Source: Bordetella parapertussis (GTDB taxonomy: Bacteria > Pseudomonadota > Gammaproteobacteria > Burkholderiales > Burkholderiaceae_C). From it: a stretch of DNA of 10,046 bases. The stretch spans positions 1 to 10,046 of the forward strand of contig CAMDJU010000088.1 in assembly GCA_945900695.1 (NCBI GenBank). Reading direction: 5' to 3'. Below, piece by piece: positions 6,125-10,046 of the stretch; position 1 is the stretch's first letter, and each line of letters begins with the position of its first letter. Both the position numbers and the translations under genes were made by a program. Below the pieces are notes generated by a model. That model saw only the letters and a list, made by a program, of their open reading frames with translations, did no database searches and was not told the DNA's origin.

Positions 6125-7234
6125 TCAGGCTTCGGTGGTCACCGGCACACGGGCGGCCAAGGCGCACATCAGCTCATAGCCAATGGTGCCTGCAGCGGCA
6201 GCGGGTTCGTCGATGGGCAGCACCGCACCACTGGGATCTTGGCCCCACAGCGTGACGGATGCGCCCAATTGGGCGATGGCACCGGCTTGGATCACGGGCT
6301 CGAGGTCCACCGCGATCATGTCCATGCTCACCCGGCCCAAGGTTCGGGTGGGCACGCCACTGACCAGCACCGGCGTGCCGGTGGGGCACAAGCGGGGATA
6401 GCCATCGGCATAGCCACACGCCACCACACCCATGCGCTGCGCGGCAGTGGCTCGGTAGGTCGAGGCGTAGCCCACGCTGTCGCCGGCGGCCAGGGTTTGC
6501 AGGCCAATGAGCTGGCTGCGCAGGCTCATGGTGGGGCGCAAACCCCACTGCGCCAGATGGTTTTGCGGGTGGTCGGGCGAGCTGCCATACAGGGCAATGC
6601 CCGGGCGCACCCAGTCGGCCATCACGCTCGCATCCTGGTGGTGGCGCAACAAAGCGGCACTGTTGGCCAGGCTGCGCTCGCCGGGCAGGTCTTGGCAATG
6701 CTGGGCAAACACCGCTGTTTGGTGCGCAATGCCGCGCTCGCCATCGGCGTCGCTGAAGTGGGTCATGAGCGACACCTCGTCCACCTGGGGCAAGGCGTTC
6801 AAGCGGCTCCACGCGGCGCGAAAGCGGCCAGGCGCAAAGCCCAAGCGGTTCATGCCCGAGTTCATTTTTAAAAACACCCGTTGGGGCAGCTGTGTTTTGT
6901 GGCGGCTGAGCATGTCGATTTGCGCATCGCAATGCACCGTGTGCCACAGGTCCAAGCGCGAGCACAGCTCGAGGTCGCGCGCTTCAAACACCCCTTCGAG
7001 CAACAAGATGGGCCCGCGCCAGCCCAGGTCGCGCACGCGCTGGGCCTCGTCCAAGTCCAGCAAGGCAAAGCCATCGGCCCCGCGCAAACCTTCATAAACC
7101 CGCTCGATGCCATGGCCATAGGCATTGGCCTTGACCACCGCCCAAACCCGCGCATCTTGGGCGCGCGCGCGCAACAAACCGAGGTTGTGCTGCAAGGCGC
7201 TGGTGTGGATGGTGGCTTGGATGGGGCGGGGCAT
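6125..7234 (-). CDS. alr: alanine racemase
   Basis: A 369-aa PLP enzyme that interconverts L- and D-alanine in the cytoplasm, supplying D-Ala for peptidoglycan. The fold-type III barrel begins with the PLP-lysine motif AVVKANAYGHG (32-42, K35). Further active-site elements are KMNSGMNRLGF (123-133), MTHFSDAD (157-164), WVRPGIALYG (208-217, PLP-phosphate-side Arg 210) and SVGYASTYR (253-261), with Y255 as the second catalytic base. VACGYADGYPR is at 271-281, and RVSMDMIAVD (301-310) is the C-terminal beta-domain motif. The length is normal and all key residues are present. The start ATG at 7232-7234 gives the usual MPRPIQATI N-terminus but has no clear Shine-Dalgarno sequence. It is probably transcribed together with the downstream membrane synthase gene and is divergent from lplT. 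It could be the catabolic paralogue dadX, but no D-amino-acid dehydrogenase is next to it. Confidence 0.95.
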   Translation of the reverse strand: MPRPIQATIHTSALQHNLGLLRARAQDARVWAVVKANAYGHGIERVYEGLRGADGFALLDLDEAQRVRDLGWRGPILLLEGVFEARDLELCSRLDLWHTVHCDAQIDMLSRHKTQLPQRVFLKMNSGMNRLGFAPGRFRAAWSRLNALPQVDEVSLMTHFSDADGERGIAHQTAVFAQHCQDLPGERSLANSAALLRHHQDASVMADWVRPGIALYGSSPDHPQNHLAQWGLRPTMSLRSQLIGLQTLAAGDSVGYASTYRATAAQRMGVVACGYADGYPRLCPTGTPVLVSGVPTRTLGRVSMDMIAVDLEPVIQAGAIAQLGASVTLWGQDPSGAVLPIDEPAAAAGTIGYELMCALAARVPVTTEA

Positions 7235-7384
7235 GGCGGGGGCATTGTCGCAGGCGCATGTTATAAACCGTCATTCGACCACGGTGCTCAAAATAACAAC
7301 ATCCCGTGCAGTGCTGAACAGGCGCTGACACACCCATCACAAGCCGCGATGCACCTCCCCACAACCCCCCCTTGATTGTTTGGC
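7235..7384. promoter_or_regulatory. divergent promoter region between alr and lplT
   Basis: This 150-bp region must hold the starts for both directions. For alr (minus strand), TATAAC at 7265-7260 is a good -10 box about 25 bp before the ATG. The only -35-like hexamer, TTGAGC (7291-7286), sits 20 bp away, longer than ideal. For lplT (+ strand) no convincing hexamer pair or ribosome site is seen. The last 35 bp before lplT are C-rich (CCCC and CCCCCCC runs at 7357-7371). Confidence 0.35.
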
Positions 7385-8692
7385 ATGAAGCGCGGTTTTT
7401 ACACCATCATGGCGGCGCAGTTTTTCAGCTCGCTGGCCGACAACGCCTTGTTCGTGGCGGCTGTGGAGCTGATCAAGGCCTCGGGCGGCGCCGAGTGGCA
7501 GCGCGCCGCCTTGGTGCCCATGTTTGCCTTGTTTTATGTGGTGCTAGCACCCTTTGTGGGGGCGTTTGCCGATTCGCGGCCCAAGGGCGATGTGATGTTT
7601 GTCAGCAACGCCATCAAGGTGGTGGGTTGTTTGATGATGCTGTTTGGCTCGCATCCCCTGATGGCCTATGCCATTGTGGGCTTGGGCGCGGCCGCTTACT
7701 CGCCCGCCAAATACGGCATCTTGACCGAGTTGCTGCCCTCATCGATGCTGGTCAAGGCCAATGGCTGGATCGAGGGGCTGACCATTGCCTCCATCATCTT
7801 GGGCGTGCTGGTGGGCGGCCAACTGGTTGGGCCGCATTTTTCGGGCTGGCTGCTGACCCTGGACTTTCCGCTGATCGACACCGGGGTGGACACCGCCCCC
7901 GAAGCGGCGATTTGCGTGCTGGTGTTCATATACGCTTTGGCCGCTTGGTTCAACACCCGCATCCCGCACACCGGCGTGGACATGATCCCCTTGCGCAGCA
8001 ACACCAGCCATAGCCTGGCCCACAACCTGGCCGCTTTGGTGCCCGACTTTTGGCGCTGCAACATGCTGTTGTGGCGCGACAAATTGGGCCAAATCTCTTT
8101 GTCCACCACCACCTTGTTTTGGGGCGTGAGCGGCAATCTGCGCTACATCGTGCTGGCCTGGAGCGCGGCGGCGCTGGGCTACACCACCACCCAGGCCTCG
8201 GGGCTGGTGGGTGTGGTCGCCATTGGCACGGCGGTGGGCGCGGTGATTGCGTCCATGCGCATGAAGCTGCACCACGCCACCCGCGTCATGCCACTGGGCA
8301 TTGCCATGGGCGTGGTGGTGCTTGGCATGAACTTCATTGACAACGTGTGGGTGGCCGCGCCGTTTTTGATCATGCTTGGCGGCTTGGGCGGCTTTTTGGT
8401 GGTTCCCATGAACGCCTTGCTGCAACACCGGGGCCACAGCCTGATGGGCGCGGGCCGATCCATCGCGGTGCAAAACTTCAACGAGCAAGCCTGCATCTTG
8501 GCGCTGGGCTTTTTGTACACCTTCTCCATCGGCATGGGCCTGAGCGCCTTTGGCGCCATCACCGGTTTTGGTTTGATCGTGGCCGGATTCATGTGGCTGA
8601 TCCAGCGCTGGCACACGTCCAACACCGTGCACCACGCCGCCGAGGTCGATCGGCTGATGAAAATCGCACGCGACGATCACTCACACGGCTGA
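7385..8692 (+). CDS. lplT: lysophospholipid transporter LplT
   Basis: A 435-aa inner-membrane carrier of the major facilitator superfamily. LplT moves lysophospholipids across the inner membrane for re-acylation. The N-terminus GFYTIMAAQFFSSLADNAL (4-22) and the stretch AAAYSPAKYGILTELLP (102-118) with VKANGWIEGLTIASIILG (123-140) match the LplT signature found in E. coli LplT (YSPAKYGIL, LVKANG). About twelve hydrophobic helices are visible, with a C-terminal WLIQRWHT end. The frame is open to a TTG at 7376, but ATG 7385 gives the family's usual MKRGFY start; neither has a ribosome site. E. coli LplT has 397 residues, so this one is slightly longer. In E. coli lplT is followed by aas (acyltransferase/acyl-ACP synthetase). 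Here no aas gene is adjacent, and the next gene is an EamA transporter after 13 bp. Confidence 0.93.
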   Translation: MKRGFYTIMAAQFFSSLADNALFVAAVELIKASGGAEWQRAALVPMFALFYVVLAPFVGAFADSRPKGDVMFVSNAIKVVGCLMMLFGSHPLMAYAIVGLGAAAYSPAKYGILTELLPSSMLVKANGWIEGLTIASIILGVLVGGQLVGPHFSGWLLTLDFPLIDTGVDTAPEAAICVLVFIYALAAWFNTRIPHTGVDMIPLRSNTSHSLAHNLAALVPDFWRCNMLLWRDKLGQISLSTTTLFWGVSGNLRYIVLAWSAAALGYTTTQASGLVGVVAIGTAVGAVIASMRMKLHHATRVMPLGIAMGVVVLGMNFIDNVWVAAPFLIMLGGLGGFLVVPMNALLQHRGHSLMGAGRSIAVQNFNEQACILALGFLYTFSIGMGLSAFGAITGFGLIVAGFMWLIQRWHTSNTVHHAAEVDRLMKIARDDHSHG

Positions 8693-8705
8693 CACCCCAA
8701 AGCGC

Positions 8706-9593
8706 ATGCACGCCAGCCCCACTTGGCCGGTTTTGGGCCTGCTGCTCAACGCCTTGGTCTGGGGCTTGTCGTGGTGGCCGTTGCGCGAAATGCAGGCCTT
8801 GGGATTGCACCCCCTGTGGTCCAGCGGCCTGACCTTTGGCCTGGCCTTGGTGGTGCTGAGCTTTTGGAAACCCGCCGCTTGGCGACAACTGCTCAACACC
8901 CCGGCCCTGTGGACGCTGATGGTCGCCGCCGGCCTGACCAATGTGGGTTTCAATTGGGCGGTGGCCACTGGCGACGTGGTGCGGGTGGTGCTGCTGTTTT
9001 ATGTGATGCCGGCTTGGTCCATCCCCATCGCATGGTGGGTGCTGGGCGAGCGACCCACGCGGGGTGCGTTGTGGCGCTTGGCCCTGGCCCTGATGGGCGT
9101 GGCCCTGGTGCTCAAAACCCCCGACACCCCTTGGCCTTGGCCCGAAAGCGCGTCCGACTACCTGGCCCTCATGGGCGGGGCCAGCTTTGCCTGGACCAGT
9201 GCGCTGCTGCGCCGCCACCACGACACCCCATCTGGGGCCCGCATGATCGCCATGTTTGCGGGTGGCAGCGCGCTCTCGCTGGGCTTGGCTGTGGTGTGGG
9301 TGGGTTTGGGCCACACCACCTTGCCCCCCGACCTGTCGTGGTGGCCGTATGCGCTGGGCCTGGGGCTGACGTTTTTGGTCTCCAACCTGGCGCTGCAATA
9401 CGGCGCGGCGCGCCTGAGCGCGCACACCACGGCGCTGGTGATGCTCTCCGAGGTGGTGTTCGCCGCGCTTTCTTCAGTGGCCCTGGGCGTGTCTGAACTG
9501 TCGGCCCGCACCCTAATAGGCGGCGGCCTGATCGTGCTGGCCGCGGCCTTGAGCGCCTGGCCCAGCCGGCCCCGCCCCCTCACTCCGGCTTGA
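8706..9593 (+). CDS. EamA/DMT-superfamily transporter (second copy)
   Basis: A 295-aa inner-membrane protein with two EamA repeats and about ten hydrophobic helices. Repeat one ends in LLFYVMPAWSIPIAWWVLGE (96-115), the classical EamA helix pair with conserved Pro and Gly-Glu. Repeat two has LVMLSEVVFAALSSVALGVS (244-263) followed by LIGGGLIVLAAAL (270-282). The start ATG at 8706 lies 13 bp after the lplT stop, so the two are probably co-transcribed; no strong ribosome site is seen. The last 14 bases overlap the 3' end of a Bug gene remnant on the opposite strand. The cargo cannot be deduced. The sequence differs clearly from the first EamA transporter, so this is not a recent duplication. 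Confidence 0.9.
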   Translation: MHASPTWPVLGLLLNALVWGLSWWPLREMQALGLHPLWSSGLTFGLALVVLSFWKPAAWRQLLNTPALWTLMVAAGLTNVGFNWAVATGDVVRVVLLFYVMPAWSIPIAWWVLGERPTRGALWRLALALMGVALVLKTPDTPWPWPESASDYLALMGGASFAWTSALLRRHHDTPSGARMIAMFAGGSALSLGLAVVWVGLGHTTLPPDLSWWPYALGLGLTFLVSNLALQYGAARLSAHTTALVMLSEVVFAALSSVALGVSELSARTLIGGGLIVLAAALSAWPSRPRPLTPA

Positions 9594-9660
9594 TGCCGGC
9601 GGCTTTGATGATGGCGGCGTTGGAGACCATTTCGTCGCGGATCAAGAGCGAGAGTGCATC
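9580..9660 (-). pseudogene. 3' remnant of a Bug/TctC-type substrate-binding protein gene
   Basis: Read on the minus strand, 26 codons followed by TGA (9582-9580) encode DALSLLIRDEMVSNAAII plus KAAGIKPE. This is the characteristic C-terminus of Bug (tripartite tricarboxylate transporter receptor, TctC) proteins, which are periplasmic solute binders of about 320-330 residues. They are very abundant in Comamonadaceae and typically end in ...LIRDEM..NAAIIKAAGIKPE. Upstream of about 9660 the similarity stops and the sequence turns A/T-rich. The frame continues only to a TGA at 9699-9697, with no family-like residues. More than 90 percent of the gene is therefore missing, cut by a deletion or insertion. 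Codon use of the remnant matches the host chromosome. The stop overlaps the convergent EamA gene by 14 bp. The family call rests on the C-terminal tail only. Confidence 0.7.
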
Positions 9661-9858
9661 AATTCTTTTGTTTATTAGGGGGCTGGCTCCGTGCTTCATC
9701 GCCCACCAACTTCTTAAACAACCTGTACTTCAGTTTTAACTTTGTGCTTCAGGCCTGTGACCTTGCGCAACTGGGCGATAGCCGGGCTGTTTTGGCTTTG
9801 AGTCAGGGTTGATTTGCTTTTTGTCAGAAACTACATTAAACTTCTGACAAAACTCGCC
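9661..9858. other. A/T-rich intergenic stretch between the Bug remnant and the AbiEi-like gene
   Basis: No convincing complete gene is present. Composition is visibly lower in GC than the chromosome to the left. A frame without a start codon is open on the minus strand from a TAG at 9833-9831 to a TAA at 9716-9714. Its peptide includes NSPAIAQLRKVTGLK followed by HKVKTEVQVV. It could be the tail of another broken gene, but I do not recognise it, and it overlaps the promoter region of the AbiEi-like gene. The right end carries the inverted repeat listed separately. Confidence 0.45.
9809..9852 (+). promoter_or_regulatory. candidate promoter with an 11-bp perfect inverted repeat upstream of the AbiEi-like gene
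   Basis: The arms TTTTGTCAGAA (9819-9829) and TTCTGACAAAA (9842-9852) are perfect reverse complements with a 12-bp spacer; the right arm ends 6 bp before the ATG at 9859. A possible promoter is TTGATT (-35, 9809-9814), 17 bp, TACATT (-10, 9832-9837). One arm would lie in the -35/-10 spacer and the other over the transcription start. Characterised AbiEi antitoxins repress their own operon by binding inverted repeats in the promoter, which makes this a natural operator candidate. The repeat is read directly; the promoter hexamers are modest (4 of 6 each) and binding is inference. Confidence 0.55.
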
Positions 9859-10046
9859 ATGAGCCCACTCGCCCAACACATCCTCGCGCAAGCACAAGCC
9901 CTCCCAGAGGGCGGGCTGCTGTCGCCCAAAGCTTTTTTGCACTTGGGGTCGCGCGCGGCGGTTGATCAAACGCTTTCGCGCTTGGCACGCGATGGCAAGC
10001 TGCTCAGGGTGGGGCGAGGCGCCTATGCGGTGCCCGTGCAGGGCCG
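9859..10046 (+). CDS. AbiEi/DUF6088-like winged-helix antitoxin (N-terminal part, 3' end outside the window)
   Basis: Sixty-two codons from ATG 9859 are visible before the window ends. The segment LSPKAFLHLGSRAAVDQTLS (21-40), followed by RLARDGKLLRVGRGAYAVP (41-59), is the N-terminal winged helix of AbiEi/DUF6088 proteins. The usual features are there: a -F-x-x-LGSR-AAVDQALSRL- recognition helix and a G-x-L-x-R-V-x-RG-x-Y wing. In this family the protein is a DNA-binding autorepressor and the antitoxin of AbiEii, a nucleotidyltransferase toxin (type IV toxin-antitoxin, abortive phage infection). Some DUF6088 genes occur without a recognisable toxin, so the partner must be looked for beyond the right edge. 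There is no Shine-Dalgarno sequence before the ATG. The gene lies next to a truncated Bug gene, as expected for an acquired locus. Confidence 0.8.
   Translation, partial: MSPLAQHILAQAQALPEGGLLSPKAFLHLGSRAAVDQTLSRLARDGKLLRVGRGAYAVPVQG

Noticed and set aside
6110..6150. Possible terminator between alr and the membrane synthase gene (CTTTTTT after the alr stop)
   Set aside because: The only nearby hairpin (CGGT-GGTC-ACCG) is short, lies inside the alr coding end and is more than 10 nt from the T-run, so read-through into the next gene is more likely.
7739..8680. 313-codon minus-strand frame opposite lplT
   Set aside because: It is antisense to the recognisable LplT sequence and has low-complexity His/Gln/Gly/Ala composition.
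2313..9593. The two EamA transporters as a recent duplication
   Set aside because: Their sequences share only the general EamA helix pattern, without extended identity.

Overview
The base composition (GC-rich, strong use of TTG and GGC codons) and the protein relatives point to a betaproteobacterium of the order Burkholderiales, most likely family Comamonadaceae. This is judged from the look of the proteins; no database search was run. Most of the window is ordinary chromosomal coding sequence, packed tightly. Two small accessory patches stand out because they are richer in A/T.

Left part (1-3218, + strand): the end of an operon. It holds the C-terminal part of a HpcH/HpaI-type aldolase, a class II aldolase/adducin-like protein, a ketopantoate-reductase-like NADPH dehydrogenase and an EamA/DMT transporter. 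The genes are spaced by 12 bp, a 4-bp ATGA overlap and 18 bp. The set reads as a carbon-acid (2-keto acid or sugar-acid) metabolism module with its own transporter. The substrate cannot be read from sequence. The class II aldolase-like protein keeps the metal-binding histidines but lacks the usual catalytic glutamate.

Middle accessory patch (about 3304-3944, + strand): a complete HigB2/HigA2-like (RelE-fold toxin plus N-terminal-tail XRE antitoxin) type II toxin-antitoxin pair. A palindrome fills the spacer of a good sigma-70-like promoter, and the predicted transcription start falls on or next to the toxin ATG, so the mRNA may be leaderless.

Central housekeeping part (4021-9593): on the minus strand, alr (alanine racemase) is followed after 37 bp by a 688-aa fused membrane/spermidine-synthase-like protein. 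A 150-bp intergenic region separates alr from divergent lplT (lysophospholipid transporter, + strand), which is followed after 13 bp by a second, unrelated EamA/DMT transporter.

Right accessory edge (9580-10046): the last 27 or so codons of a Bug/TctC-type periplasmic substrate-binding protein lie on the minus strand, overlapping the end of the second EamA gene. They end abruptly in A/T-rich non-coding DNA. This leads into the start of an AbiEi/DUF6088-like winged-helix antitoxin gene that runs off the window. In front of that gene is a perfect 11-bp inverted repeat around a possible promoter. The arrangement looks like a small island boundary carrying a type IV (AbiE-like) toxin-antitoxin or phage-defence locus that replaced most of a Bug gene.

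No tRNA, rRNA, CRISPR array or insertion sequence was seen. No gene-free stretch exceeds 300 bases.
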